Positions 22,508 through 31,830 of a DNA stretch of 64,000 nt are shown piece after piece. The DNA lies in assembly GCA_019114445.1 (NCBI GenBank), contig DXFL01000011.1:124001-188000 (forward strand), given 5' to 3'. This DNA comes from Candidatus Barnesiella excrementigallinarum (GTDB taxonomy: Bacteria > Bacteroidota > Bacteroidia > Bacteroidales > Barnesiellaceae). The stretch's first letter is position 1. Each line of letters opens with the position of its first letter. The notes beneath the pieces are model-generated. The model ran no database searches, was not told the origin of the DNA, and worked only from the letters and a program-made list of their open reading frames with translations. The position numbers and the translations under genes were made by a program.

Positions 22508-23367
22508 AGAGAGAATTATTGCAGGTTATCGATTACTAAAATTCCGTTGGATATGGTTCGGGCTCCATCGGTATCGGAGGGCTTGTTGACGATGGGGAAA
22601 GTAACCAAACCGTCGGGTTTAACTTTTCGGACAACCATCGTCGATGATCCGCCCCCGTCCAATGCAATGGCATCGGTACAGTTCAACGCATGGAACAACG
22701 ATGCAAGGGCATTGAGATCGAGCCCCGAAGAGTATCCCTGTTGGCGCCCGTCGACTACGATAAAGTAGAGTGTTTTCGTATTGTTGTTTATGCCCACTCC
22801 TGTACGGGGATAGCGGGTAGTCGACTGGGTAATCTCGTCGGATAATATTTGTTGGACATTGTCTTTTATGAGCAGTCCGCGTCCGCCTATCACCTCCTGC
22901 ATATCGTCCAAGTAGGGGAAGATGTCGGTGGCGGTACCGATACCCACGCTGCCGTCTTTCTTTTTATAGATTACCTCGGTATGCTGGTCATAGTAGGTTG
23001 TTCTGATGGCTACACCGTCTTTGTAAAATATTCCCATAGGAACTAATCCTCCCGGTACCGAGGAGGTTTCGGCCCAATAGTCGCCATTCACGCCTACCCA
23101 CACGGTTTTCCCGTTTCCTTCGGCTGCACCCGCGTGTACCGGCAAAATGGCATCGGGATTGGCCAATTCGGGTTTGTCGTTGGGGGTAGAGGCCACGATG
23201 GTTACTTTGTTGAGGTCTACTTGGGCGACGAACATATGGGTTCTTTCGCCTTCGCTTTCGAAATCGATGTCGAACACGGTTACACCCTCTCGTAGCGAAT
23301 TGATCGATTCGCTGTATACTTCCCCGATGATTCCACTCCCGCTTTTCAGGGTATTGAGTAGATTGGA
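20693..23367 (-). repeat. Tandem duplication of the phosphodiester glycosidase domain
   Basis: The coding stretches 20693-21517 and 22516-23367 encode colinear, highly similar domains. Shared blocks include SNLLN, EGVTV/DGVTV, VTIVASTPNDKPELANPDAI, TTYYDQHTEVIYKKKDGSV, IGGRGLLI and DLNALASLF. Long nucleotide stretches are also near identical. Confidence 0.85.
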
Positions 23368-23457
23368 GAAAGTTTTCTCTTCCTCATCGTTCGATGTACA
23401 TGAGAGTATACAGATTGATGAAAGAAGCAATGCGGTTATTATTTTGTATAATTTCAT
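22516..23457 (-). CDS. Phosphodiester glycosidase (NAGPA-like) lipoprotein
   Basis: The lipoprotein signal ends at the lipobox LSC (Cys at about residue 20) followed by TSNDEEEK; the acidic residues after the Cys suggest surface export in Bacteroidota. The single NAGPA-like domain spans about 40-313 with RTGVGINNNTKTLYFIVVDGRQ and DAIALDGGGSSTMV (about residue 267). The predicted reaction is removal of a sugar (in the mammalian enzyme, alpha-GlcNAc) from a phosphodiester. It is the single-domain sister of the C-terminal half of the following gene. Spacing is 35 nt from the BACON gene upstream and 8 nt to the fusion gene downstream. Family assignment is good; substrate is inference. Confidence 0.82.
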   Translation of the reverse strand: MKLYKIITALLLSSICILSCTSNDEEEKTFSNLLNTLKSGSGIIGEVYSESINSLREGVTVFDIDFESEGERTHMFVAQVDLNKVTIVASTPNDKPELANPDAILPVHAGAAEGNGKTVWVGVNGDYWAETSSVPGGLVPMGIFYKDGVAIRTTYYDQHTEVIYKKKDGSVGIGTATDIFPYLDDMQEVIGGRGLLIKDNVQQILSDEITQSTTRYPRTGVGINNNTKTLYFIVVDGRQQGYSSGLDLNALASLFHALNCTDAIALDGGGSSTMVVRKVKPDGLVTFPIVNKPSDTDGARTISNGILVIDNLQ

Positions 23458-23492
23458 ATTCGATTATTTATGTGGGATTGAAAAAATTTTTA

Positions 23493-25391
23493 TCATTTGG
23501 GAAATTCATAAGCTCCGATGTCGACCGATGAACCGGCGATACGGTTGTTTCCAATGATGTCGACCGAGAGTTTCACGGTTTCGACGGCGCTGTTCAAACC
23601 TTTGTCGATACAACAGGAGGAGCTTCGGAGGCTGAAATCTTCGCCGCCTGAGTTGATATTGACAAATTGGGGGCCGTCGGATGCATCGTTGTTAGCCGAT
23701 AGCGAAATGACGTTGCTCTTGGTGGGTTCTTGATAAACTCCGTCGCCGGTTTGTATGGCGCAGTTGTACAGTTTCACGTTGGAGTCGGTGTATAACTGGT
23801 TGTAAGCACCTTTCGGGCGTGTATCTTTATTACCCCAAAGTATTGTATTGTAGGCCTCGGTTCCTTTGTCCATACGCAAGCCGCCGCCTGCACCGCCACC
23901 GCCTTGATTGTTGACGATGGTCACGTTGTACAGTTTGGTCCCGTTGGATACATGGACAACGGCTCCGGTAGATCCTAAGGAGTTGTTGCCATAGAATACA
24001 CAATTTATCAGTTCGCAATTATCGAAATAACCGCCTGAATTTTTCCCGTATGTGTTGTTTCGGATAATACAGTTTCTGAGGCCACGGCCTTTATAAATTT
24101 CGAGGGGTCCCATATAATCCGATTGGCTGTTGGCGCCTTCGAAGATGAAACCGTCGATAAATACTCTGATACCGTTTTCGTTGTTCCATGCATTCATCGT
24201 TTGGAAAGGACCGCCTATGATACGCGATTTTTGTGAGAGGTCGCGATCTTTGCGTTTCACTTCGTTCCCTTCGAATCCACCGAATACATTTACCTCTTTC
24301 CAGTTGAGTGTCGTGGTAATTTGGTAATCACCTTTGGCTACCCACAACTCTTTCAGTTTGGTGTAGTCGGCTGCTGTAAATCCGGCAGCTATGCTGTTGA
24401 AGGCTCGTTCCCAGCTGCTGCCATCGCCGCCGGCAGGAGCATCGGCTCTTACATATACGATTTCGTTGGAGGCCCGTTGTGTGATATAGATCGTATCGGA
24501 CGAAGCATCCAGATTCCCTTTCTCACCTACTACGATATATCCGTAGCGTTCGTCATAATCGAGATTTTCGTCGATCGATACGGCTACTTGCACGTCGGTC
24601 ATGATGTTATTCCCTATCGAGGGGATTGCTCCGACTTTAATCCAGTCGGCCGAGGTTTTGGTTTCGGCTTCCCGGTTGAGTGTTACTAAAAATTCGTCGG
24701 CATTCCCTGCTCGCTGTATGATACAATCTTTTTCTTCGGGGAGGAGCGACCATGCCACCAGTTCGTCTTTGGTGGTTTGTATGATTGTCAACTCGTTTTC
24801 TACGGAGCGACTTTCGTCGAAGAGCCGTATCGATTGCCTTTTTTGATTGCCCGTCGAATTAGGGTCGGCATGAATAACCATATCGCCGCTTTCCGATTTT
24901 GAAATGACGAACCCTTCACCTTCGATGGTTTCGAATTGCCAATTCTGTTCGGTAATGACATCGATAGTCTCGTCGCCGCCTTGCCGATTGAAGTAGACCA
25001 CTTTCTTGGGGAGGGTGATGAGGCTGCCCCGGCTTAACTGGGTGACAGGGATTCGTTTGGTGAGTTGGTCCATTAACCGTATTTCTACGTATCCTTCCCG
25101 GTCGGCCATTTCGACGTTTTCGGCGATTTCGAGAATAATGGAGTCGGGTTTCAGCGCATGGCCTCTGGCTCGTCGGATATTTATCCAATCGGTTTCCGTT
25201 TCGGCAAACCAGGGGTAAGATGATTTTAAGTTCAATACGACTCGTTCGGCTAAGGGGCCGATGGAGACTTCGTCCTGTATGGTTAATTCGGGAGTTACTC
25301 TGCGGATAACTCCGTCGTCGTCGCAAGAGACGATTATTCCTGTAATAAAGAATAATCCTAAAAGAATATATTTAGATATTGTATCTTTCAT
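23493..25391 (-). CDS. Lipoprotein with BACON-like repeats and parallel beta-helix
   Basis: The lipobox is at IVSC (Cys about residue 23), followed by DDDG, a pattern compatible with surface exposure. Residues ~30-310 hold about three BACON-like Ig domains (for example LNLKSSYPWFAETETDWINIRRARG, ITEQNWQFETIEG, VGEKGNLDASSDTIYITQRAS). Such modules in Bacteroidota surface proteins act as binding modules or spacers. From ~315 onward (RADAPAGGDGSSWERAFNSI, NVFGGFEGNEVKRKDRD) the chain continues as a right-handed parallel beta-helix (NCIIRNNTYGKN, NCVFYGNN, YNVTIVNN), paralogous to the T9SS-exported protein at 19235-20590. No catalytic motif is assigned. In the SusCD-led operon it probably takes the place of the usual surface glycan-binding protein. 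Confidence 0.75.
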   Translation of the reverse strand: MKDTISKYILLGLFFITGIIVSCDDDGVIRRVTPELTIQDEVSIGPLAERVVLNLKSSYPWFAETETDWINIRRARGHALKPDSIILEIAENVEMADREGYVEIRLMDQLTKRIPVTQLSRGSLITLPKKVVYFNRQGGDETIDVITEQNWQFETIEGEGFVISKSESGDMVIHADPNSTGNQKRQSIRLFDESRSVENELTIIQTTKDELVAWSLLPEEKDCIIQRAGNADEFLVTLNREAETKTSADWIKVGAIPSIGNNIMTDVQVAVSIDENLDYDERYGYIVVGEKGNLDASSDTIYITQRASNEIVYVRADAPAGGDGSSWERAFNSIAAGFTAADYTKLKELWVAKGDYQITTTLNWKEVNVFGGFEGNEVKRKDRDLSQKSRIIGGPFQTMNAWNNENGIRVFIDGFIFEGANSQSDYMGPLEIYKGRGLRNCIIRNNTYGKNSGGYFDNCELINCVFYGNNSLGSTGAVVHVSNGTKLYNVTIVNNQGGGGAGGGLRMDKGTEAYNTILWGNKDTRPKGAYNQLYTDSNVKLYNCAIQTGDGVYQEPTKSNVISLSANNDASDGPQFVNINSGGEDFSLRSSSCCIDKGLNSAVETVKLSVDIIGNNRIAGSSVDIGAYEFPK

Positions 25392-25410
25392 TGCCGTGGG
25401 TATTTATAAG

Positions 25411-26343
25411 TTACTGTTTTTCGGTGATCATTAACCCATTCAAAACTTTTTGCGGAGCCGTTTGGGAAAGCCTGTTGAGGGTGTTGAATACAACTCCCGA
25501 CGCTGTTTCTTCTCTGATTGCGAGGGTCGTGTAAATGCCGTCGCTGAGGTTCATGGCTTGATAACATCCGGCACCTTGACAGATGAGCATGGCGTCGCGC
25601 AACCTGATTCCGGTGGAATATTCGGGGGTGCTGCCTTCGACGACGAAGATGTAGAATTTCGATGCATCCATATTGGTTCCTACGAAGGTGCGGGCTTGTT
25701 GCGCCATGGTGTTGTCGTCGGCCATAAAGGCACCTATATTCCCGTCTTCCATAAGGCGTTGTTTGCCTCCGATGGTGTGTACGGCTTGTTTTTTGAGTAC
25801 TAAGAATTCCGAAACGGAGCAAATCCGTACTTTCCCGTCGCGGGTAACCACCACACAATTATCATATCCTTTTTCGGCCGTCTCTTTAATGGCGACGCCG
25901 TCTTTATAGAAAAGGCCTTTGGCCTCGGTGGAATTAAATTCCCCTCCGTTAATGGCGAGCCATACCTTTGACCCGGCGTTTTCGGCACTCATGGCTTGTT
26001 CGGGAATGGTTTGCAGCCCGGTGATTCCGCTGGTCTTATTGTCGGGCGACGAGGCAGTCACGGTGATGTTTTTACTCAAATCGATTACTGCGATAATCAT
26101 GCGGGTAGGAGTTCTCATATAGGTACACGAGAGGTCGGTAATTTCTATTCCCTCGCATAGGTTGTAGGTCGTTTCCGATTCGATGCTTTGGATATACTCT
26201 ACGTTTGCGGCGATGTTCTGCATCATAACCGACCGCGCTCCTTTGGTGGAGGGTTCGTTATCGCTTTTTTCGCAACCGGTCATCACTGCGGTGAACAGGA
26301 GTACCGGTAATATGCTGTATATAAGATTTATTACTTTTTTCAT
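25411..26343 (-). CDS. Diverged phosphodiester glycosidase-like lipoprotein
   Basis: Lipobox MTGC (Cys about residue 24). Residues ~60-310 align in outline with the two NAGPA-like proteins further on: TRMIIAVIDLSKNITVTASSPDNKTSG, VWLAINGGEFNS, GLFYKDGVAIKE, ARTFVGTNMDASKFYIFVVEG. Where those have DGGGSST, this one reads LSDGIYTTL (about residue 267), so the glycine-rich signature is lost. It may be inactive, a binding protein, or act on a different phosphodiester. It is the first gene after susD (27 nt), a position usually taken by a surface binding lipoprotein, and is 19 nt before the BACON gene. Confidence 0.7.
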   Translation of the reverse strand: MKKVINLIYSILPVLLFTAVMTGCEKSDNEPSTKGARSVMMQNIAANVEYIQSIESETTYNLCEGIEITDLSCTYMRTPTRMIIAVIDLSKNITVTASSPDNKTSGITGLQTIPEQAMSAENAGSKVWLAINGGEFNSTEAKGLFYKDGVAIKETAEKGYDNCVVVTRDGKVRICSVSEFLVLKKQAVHTIGGKQRLMEDGNIGAFMADDNTMAQQARTFVGTNMDASKFYIFVVEGSTPEYSTGIRLRDAMLICQGAGCYQAMNLSDGIYTTLAIREETASGVVFNTLNRLSQTAPQKVLNGLMITEKQ

Positions 26344-26370
26344 TGTTCGGTATTTTCGTGGTGAAAAAGA

Positions 26371-28131
26371 TTATTCCCAGCCCGGATTTTGGGGCAATAA
26401 GTTGGGGTTCAACGATATTTCGTCCAAAGGGATATTGAACAGGTAGTTTTTCTCGGTGAAGTTGGGCTGATAGTCTATCCGAAGGTCATAAGGCATGATG
26501 AACCCGTCTTTAATGGGAACCTTGTCGGTTAGGTAGGCCAATTCTTTTGCCGTATACATATTGGATTTTGCCCCTCGGCGCGGGCGGTTCAACAAATGCC
26601 CGCAGTGCCAGCGCAGGATATCCATGTATCGAAGCCCCTCGGCAAAGAGTTCTACGCGGCGTTCGCGTCGAATTTCGCGAATAAGATAGGCATTGGGGCC
26701 TTTAATATCGGGGTATTTCTCGATCATGTCGGGATCTTCGCCCTCGGCCGGAGGTGTGGTAGAAAGCATAAATGTCAATCCGGCACGCTGCCTCAGCAGG
26801 TTGATGGTTTTGTCCAGTTCGGGGTCTTCACCCAATTCGGCTCCCGCTTCGGCACGAATCAACAGAATTTCGGCATAGCGGAAGATGGGGGAGTCGACAC
26901 TGCCTTTGAAGCGCAAATCGACATACTCGGCGGGGTTGTAATACTTGGCAATGCAGTATCCGGTGGTAGAGGTCCCGTAATAGGGACGATCGTCGGTGCC
27001 TTCCATGTAGGAAAAGATGTTGGGTGCACCGCCAACCCGTTTCCCGTTCACGGTTTTCCACAGGTAATAGCAGTCGTCGCCGTCGGCCGGATTACAGATG
27101 GTTTGCAGCAACCGGGGGTCGCGCAGTCTCATTTCGATAGACGAACTTTTGTTTTTGTGGCAACTGCATTGCGAGATGGGCAAGCCGGTTTTTGCACAAA
27201 GGTATTCTTCGAAACAGTCGCGGCTCATGCCGTAATTGGAGAGAGGCAATGTGCGGCTGATGTCGTGCCCCATATTGATGGAAGCATCGTACTCTTTGGC
27301 AAGAATGATTTCGCTGTTCCCGTTATAGTTGTCTTGTATGAACAGGTTGTAATAGGGTTTTGTGCCGGTGTTGTAGAGGCTGTATCCATATTCGGGTTTC
27401 ATCAATTCGCCGGCGGCATTGTAGGCTTCGCGGAGGAATTTTTCGGAATTTTCGAGGTTCCGGTACAATCGCCAAGTGCCTTCGAAGAGGCAAACTCTTG
27501 CTTTGAGGGCAAGTGCGGCATCTTTGCTTATACGGGTGACATTGCTCTTTTGGGGCATTAACTCTATGGCTTTGTCGAGGCACATGAGAATAGAGTCCAT
27601 CACTTCGTATCGCGAGTTTCTCCCTTGATAGAGTTCGGGACTGTTGGTGTTCAGCGGTTTGGTGTACCAGGGGACATCGCCGAATCGTACCACTTTATTG
27701 AAGTAGTCCAATGCTTTGAAGAAATAGATTTCTCCGGCGTATTGGTTTTTCGACGATTCTCCGGCCGGCGACCGATGGTAGTTGTTTAGGAACTCGTTGC
27801 ACCCTCTGATGATAGACCACGACCATTGGCTGTCGGAGGTGGTGAGGAGGTTTTGTCCCCATGCGATACTGTTGGCTCCGGTGGAATAGATGTTGTCCGA
27901 TTGGCAGTCGACCGTAATAAATTCCATAGCACCGTCGGTATTGGGGTTACCCTGCCCGATAATCAGTTTGGGATAGAAGGTATTGCAGTATTGTTCCAAT
28001 GCAGCGGCATTTGCTGTTTCCCAATAGTGGTTGCTTTCGATTACGTCTTCGGGTTCGAGGTTGAGGTAATCGCTGCATCCGGTAAAGGCTGTGCCTAATA
28101 AAATTGAGCAATAGAAAATTATCTTTTTCAT
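26371..28131 (-). CDS. SusD/RagB-family nutrient-binding outer membrane lipoprotein
   Basis: Surface lipoprotein forming the lid of the SusC transporter and capturing the ligand. The ATG at 28131 (MKKIIFYCSILLGTAFTGC) gives a proper lipoprotein signal; an upstream in-frame extension would only run into the susC end. SusD features: SDYLNLEPEDVI just after the Cys, an alpha-helical TPR-like core (EIYFFKALDYFNKVVRFGDVPW), and the C-terminal IREIRRERRVELFAEGLRYMDILRWH followed by LNPNLLPQNPGW. At 586 aa it is in the usual range. It starts 13 nt after the susC stop. Confidence 0.93.
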   Translation of the reverse strand: MKKIIFYCSILLGTAFTGCSDYLNLEPEDVIESNHYWETANAAALEQYCNTFYPKLIIGQGNPNTDGAMEFITVDCQSDNIYSTGANSIAWGQNLLTTSDSQWSWSIIRGCNEFLNNYHRSPAGESSKNQYAGEIYFFKALDYFNKVVRFGDVPWYTKPLNTNSPELYQGRNSRYEVMDSILMCLDKAIELMPQKSNVTRISKDAALALKARVCLFEGTWRLYRNLENSEKFLREAYNAAGELMKPEYGYSLYNTGTKPYYNLFIQDNYNGNSEIILAKEYDASINMGHDISRTLPLSNYGMSRDCFEEYLCAKTGLPISQCSCHKNKSSSIEMRLRDPRLLQTICNPADGDDCYYLWKTVNGKRVGGAPNIFSYMEGTDDRPYYGTSTTGYCIAKYYNPAEYVDLRFKGSVDSPIFRYAEILLIRAEAGAELGEDPELDKTINLLRQRAGLTFMLSTTPPAEGEDPDMIEKYPDIKGPNAYLIREIRRERRVELFAEGLRYMDILRWHCGHLLNRPRRGAKSNMYTAKELAYLTDKVPIKDGFIMPYDLRIDYQPNFTEKNYLFNIPLDEISLNPNLLPQNPGWE

Positions 28132-28144
28132 AGGTCTTGATGCG

Positions 28145-31100
28145 TTAGAAAGTGATGTTGATACCACAAGAGTAGCTTCTCATAAATGCATATTCTTTTC
28201 CTGAGTTGACACCAGTATCGCTTACCATATTGTCTACGATATCGGGGGTCATAAAAGGAGGCAGGTGTGTTTTTTCCCACAGGTTGAGTCCGCTGGCATA
28301 TATTCTTACCTGTTCGAGATGGAGTTTTTCGATCCATCGTTTCGGAAGCGTATAGCTTACGGTTATGTCTTTGAGCCTGATGTATGAGGCGTCTTGGAGG
28401 TATTTGGTTTGTACTTGTTTGCTATGGTTGAGCGATGATGGGCGAGGATAGTAGGCATCGGTATGTTCGTAGCTCCATGTGTTGTCGATGTGATATTGGG
28501 TGATGTTGGAGTTGTAAATTCCTCGCGAAAATCCCCAAAACTGGTCGCTATTGGTCCACAGGTCGCGTTTCCCTACACCTTCGAACATGACTCGTACGTC
28601 GAAGTTGTACCAACTTATCCCGCCTTGCAAGTTGAAATGGTACCGGGGAGTAGTGTTTCCTATGATTTTTACGTCGCCGGGGTCGGAGAGTGTGACACTC
28701 CCCTTGTCGATGACCCCGTCGCCGTTAAGGTCTTTGTAGCGAATGTCTCCGGGCTTCCATTTGGTATAAATGAATTTTTGGACATAATTCATTTCGGATG
28801 CTTCTATTTCGTCTGTGATGAATCCTTCGGTTACATAGCCCCATATTTCGCCCAATTTCTGACCTTCATAGTACATACCTCCTGCAATAGATCCCGTGGG
28901 ATTGTCGTATTTGGTTATCTCGGCTTGGTAATCGGATAATCCTGCGGATAAATAATATCCGAAAGGACTGCCGAGAACGTCGTTGATTTGATCTCTCCAA
29001 CTTATTTCCAGTTCCCACCCGGTCGTACGCATATCGGCGATGTTCTCTTTACCGCCGCTGGCACCCAATACGGCCGGATATGTTTTGGAGCGAACCATGC
29101 CGTTCACGTCGCGGATATAAAAGTCGAATGACCCGGACAATCGGCTGTTCAATAAGTTCCAGTCGAGACCTATGTTTTTCGAGATTACTTTTTCCCAAGT
29201 GATGTTGGTACTGGCCAATGTCGGTTGGTTGAGGCCGGTGATGATACTTCCGTTCATTACATAGTTTTGCAGGGAAGAACTTAAATAGCTGTAATGTTGG
29301 TAGTAGCCGTCGGTTACTTGGTTTCCCAAAGAACCGATAGAGGCTCTGATTTTCAAGTTGTCCAACCATTCGGCGCTCTCCATGAAACCCTCTTCGGAGA
29401 TTCTCCACCCGATCGATGCCGAGGGGAAAAAGCCCCATTTGTGGCCAGCCGCATATTTGGAAGAACCGTCGTAACGCCCGTTTACTTCGAGCAGATACCG
29501 GGATTTATAGTCGTAGTTGGCTCTGAAAAAGATTCCTTGAACAGCCCAACTTTTCTTGGTTTCGGTCGTAGATTTGAATGTTTCGGCCATTCCGGCGATG
29601 GGCAGTTCGTTGTCGAAGAGATCGGAGGCTACGACTTGATTGGTCTCGTAGCTTTTTTTCTCTTGGTTGTAACCGACCATGACTTGGAAGTTGTGGCTTT
29701 GGGCGAAAGTCTTTTGGTATTCGGCCCAAATGTTGAACACAGAATAGTTTTCGTGTTCTTGGTCGTTGGTCACGCCGTTGGGGGTTATGTTCTCTTCCTG
29801 TATGGCGCCGCCTTCGCGGTCGGGCATAGTTTGATAGATTGTTTTTTTATGCGCTTTTTGTGCGTTGTAGTAGTGGTTTTGTGTGAAATCTCCTTTGATA
29901 GAAAACCCTTTGAATGGTTTTAAGGTAAATTGGGCTCCGTACCAAAAGTCTTGGGTTTTATTGGTCTTCCGTCCCGATTCGGCCATAGTACCAATTACGC
30001 TTCCCACACCTTTTCTGATGGTAATGCCGGCATAGTCGCCGTTGGGGAGAAAGATAGGGACGGTAGGGAACATACGATAAACCTCGTAGTACCAAGTCTC
30101 GGCCGAACTGCCTTCTTTGTACGGTTCATCGCTTTTCATGTCGTTGTATTTGAAATTTACTCCGAAGTCGAGCCATTTCGTTATTTGGGTATTGTAGTTG
30201 AATGTGGCATTTAACCGGGAGTAAGAGTCGTTGCCGTAGCGAAAGATTCCGGTTTGGTCTTTGTATCCGATAGAGGCGTAATAGCTGTTTTTTTCGTTCC
30301 CGCCCGACAGGCTTACGTTGTGTTGCTGCATGAATGCGGCTTGGCGGTAAAATTCTTTTAGCCAGTCGGTATTCGATACATATAACCACCCCGGGTTGGA
30401 GGGGGTATTCCGGGGGTCCTGAATACCTTCGGTATCGACCATTACACCGGGGTTATTTGCGGGGTCGGCGATGTGTGCGTCCAGCAACTCCAAAAAACGG
30501 TCGCTGAAATAGTAGTCGCCCGGTGTCTCGTAGTCCATCATTTGGTTGACGGCTCTACACCAAATATCGGCTCGGGGCATATCGGGCAGTCTGGCCGGCG
30601 TATTCCACGAGAGGTTGTTGTTGTAGTTGATTCGTATTTTTTTGTTGTTGTCGCCTCGTTTGGTGGTGATGAGTATCACCCCGAAAGCTCCACGGGGACC
30701 ATATACGGCAGCGGTAGAGGCATCTTTGAGGACCGAGATGTTGTCGATGTCTTGGGGGTTGATGAGGGACAAGTCGGAAATTTCGACTCCGTCGACCAAA
30801 ATAAGTGCACTACCGCCGTTCAACGAGGTGTTTCCCCGGATATTGTAGCTTGCCGGTTGGTTGGGCTGTCCGCTGTTGAACGTGATATTAAGGTTCGGAA
30901 TAACGCCTTGCAACCCTTGTGCCACATTGGCAATGGGACGGTCGTTCAGAATGTCGCCCGAAACGGAGGCTACGGCTCCGGTCATGTTCAATTTCTTTTG
31001 GGTTCCGTATCCTACAACCACTACTTCGTTCAGCGACGAGGGAATCTCTTTCAGGGTAATGTTCAGTGCATTTTTCGAAGGCGAAACCACTTGTCGTTGA

Positions 31101-31672
31101 GTTTCGAATCCCACGTACGAGATGGCCAGCTCGCTCTGTTTCCCGCTTTTTATTTCGATGTGAAAGTTCCCGTCGACGTCCGAGATGGTCCGATCTTTCG
31201 TCCCGACAATACTAATATTCACTCCGGGCAGTGGTTCGTTCGATGCATCGACAACCCGGCCGGAAACTGTATATTTATTGGCTTCGTCGCCTGTGCCGAT
31301 ATTTGCATTGGGCGACGGGGCTTTTTTTGAAATGATTATCTGCCTACCCTTTACGGTATATGCTAAATTTTGCCGGGATAATACTTGGTCTAAAACCTTC
31401 AAAACAGGTTCGTTATTGACCTTGACATTGATACGGACATTGGGGTCGATAATGCTTTTGTTGAAAAAGAATATATATCCACTCTCTTTTTCAACCGTAT
31501 TGAAAAATGTGACTAACGAAACATTCGATAGGTTTAATGTAAGATTGTTCGATGGCTCATTCGCAACTAATAGAGTAGGAGAAAAACATATAAAAAAACA
31601 AAATAATAGTGTTTTTCTTAAAACGAATGTTAACGAATTGCCGGTTGTGTTTAACCGCAAATTTAATTTCAT
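28145..31672 (-). CDS. SusC/RagA-family TonB-dependent transporter with STN signalling domain
   Basis: Outer membrane beta-barrel importing the ligand captured by SusD. Order: signal peptide (to about residue 36), STN secretin/TonB N-terminal domain (about 45-110, LTLNLSNVSLVTFFNTVEKES...GRQIIISKK), carboxypeptidase-D-like regulatory domain (about 132-215, SGRVVDASNEPLPGVNISIVG), plug (SLNEVVVVGYGTQKK onward, to about 335) and barrel to 1175. The STN domain is the hallmark of transporters that signal to a periplasmic FecR, and the fecR/sigma pair is just upstream. I find no TAnnTTTG promoter in the 31673-31830 gap on this strand, which fits control by the ECF sigma factor. Confidence 0.93.
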   Translation of the reverse strand: MKLNLRLNTTGNSLTFVLRKTLLFCFFICFSPTLLVANEPSNNLTLNLSNVSLVTFFNTVEKESGYIFFFNKSIIDPNVRINVKVNNEPVLKVLDQVLSRQNLAYTVKGRQIIISKKAPSPNANIGTGDEANKYTVSGRVVDASNEPLPGVNISIVGTKDRTISDVDGNFHIEIKSGKQSELAISYVGFETQRQVVSPSKNALNITLKEIPSSLNEVVVVGYGTQKKLNMTGAVASVSGDILNDRPIANVAQGLQGVIPNLNITFNSGQPNQPASYNIRGNTSLNGGSALILVDGVEISDLSLINPQDIDNISVLKDASTAAVYGPRGAFGVILITTKRGDNNKKIRINYNNNLSWNTPARLPDMPRADIWCRAVNQMMDYETPGDYYFSDRFLELLDAHIADPANNPGVMVDTEGIQDPRNTPSNPGWLYVSNTDWLKEFYRQAAFMQQHNVSLSGGNEKNSYYASIGYKDQTGIFRYGNDSYSRLNATFNYNTQITKWLDFGVNFKYNDMKSDEPYKEGSSAETWYYEVYRMFPTVPIFLPNGDYAGITIRKGVGSVIGTMAESGRKTNKTQDFWYGAQFTLKPFKGFSIKGDFTQNHYYNAQKAHKKTIYQTMPDREGGAIQEENITPNGVTNDQEHENYSVFNIWAEYQKTFAQSHNFQVMVGYNQEKKSYETNQVVASDLFDNELPIAGMAETFKSTTETKKSWAVQGIFFRANYDYKSRYLLEVNGRYDGSSKYAAGHKWGFFPSASIGWRISEEGFMESAEWLDNLKIRASIGSLGNQVTDGYYQHYSYLSSSLQNYVMNGSIITGLNQPTLASTNITWEKVISKNIGLDWNLLNSRLSGSFDFYIRDVNGMVRSKTYPAVLGASGGKENIADMRTTGWELEISWRDQINDVLGSPFGYYLSAGLSDYQAEITKYDNPTGSIAGGMYYEGQKLGEIWGYVTEGFITDEIEASEMNYVQKFIYTKWKPGDIRYKDLNGDGVIDKGSVTLSDPGDVKIIGNTTPRYHFNLQGGISWYNFDVRVMFEGVGKRDLWTNSDQFWGFSRGIYNSNITQYHIDNTWSYEHTDAYYPRPSSLNHSKQVQTKYLQDASYIRLKDITVSYTLPKRWIEKLHLEQVRIYASGLNLWEKTHLPPFMTPDIVDNMVSDTGVNSGKEYAFMRSYSCGINITF

Positions 31673-31725
31673 ATCTTTGTTAATCTAAAATTAGTGAATG
31701 ACTGAGTGTTTTTACTAATTGTTAA

Positions 31726-31754
31726 CCGGATAGTATCTAGCCCATATTATCCGG
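31726..31754 (-). terminator. Possible terminator or attenuator between fecR and susC
   Basis: A 7-bp stem CCGGATA (31726-31732) with TATCCGG (31748-31754) and a 15-nt loop, 76 nt after the fecR stop. It has no strong T-run on the minus strand. Confidence 0.35.
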
Positions 31755-31830
31755 CTTTTTGTGTGTTTGGCTTGTGTTATTTTTTGTTCATAGGCATTGA
31801 TGGGTTGTGTTCGTCGTATTATATAAGATT

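Noticed and set aside
28132-28167. Longer SusD start overlapping the end of susC
   Set aside because: The lipoprotein signal begins exactly at 28131. The extra residues come from read-through of the susC 3' end in another frame.
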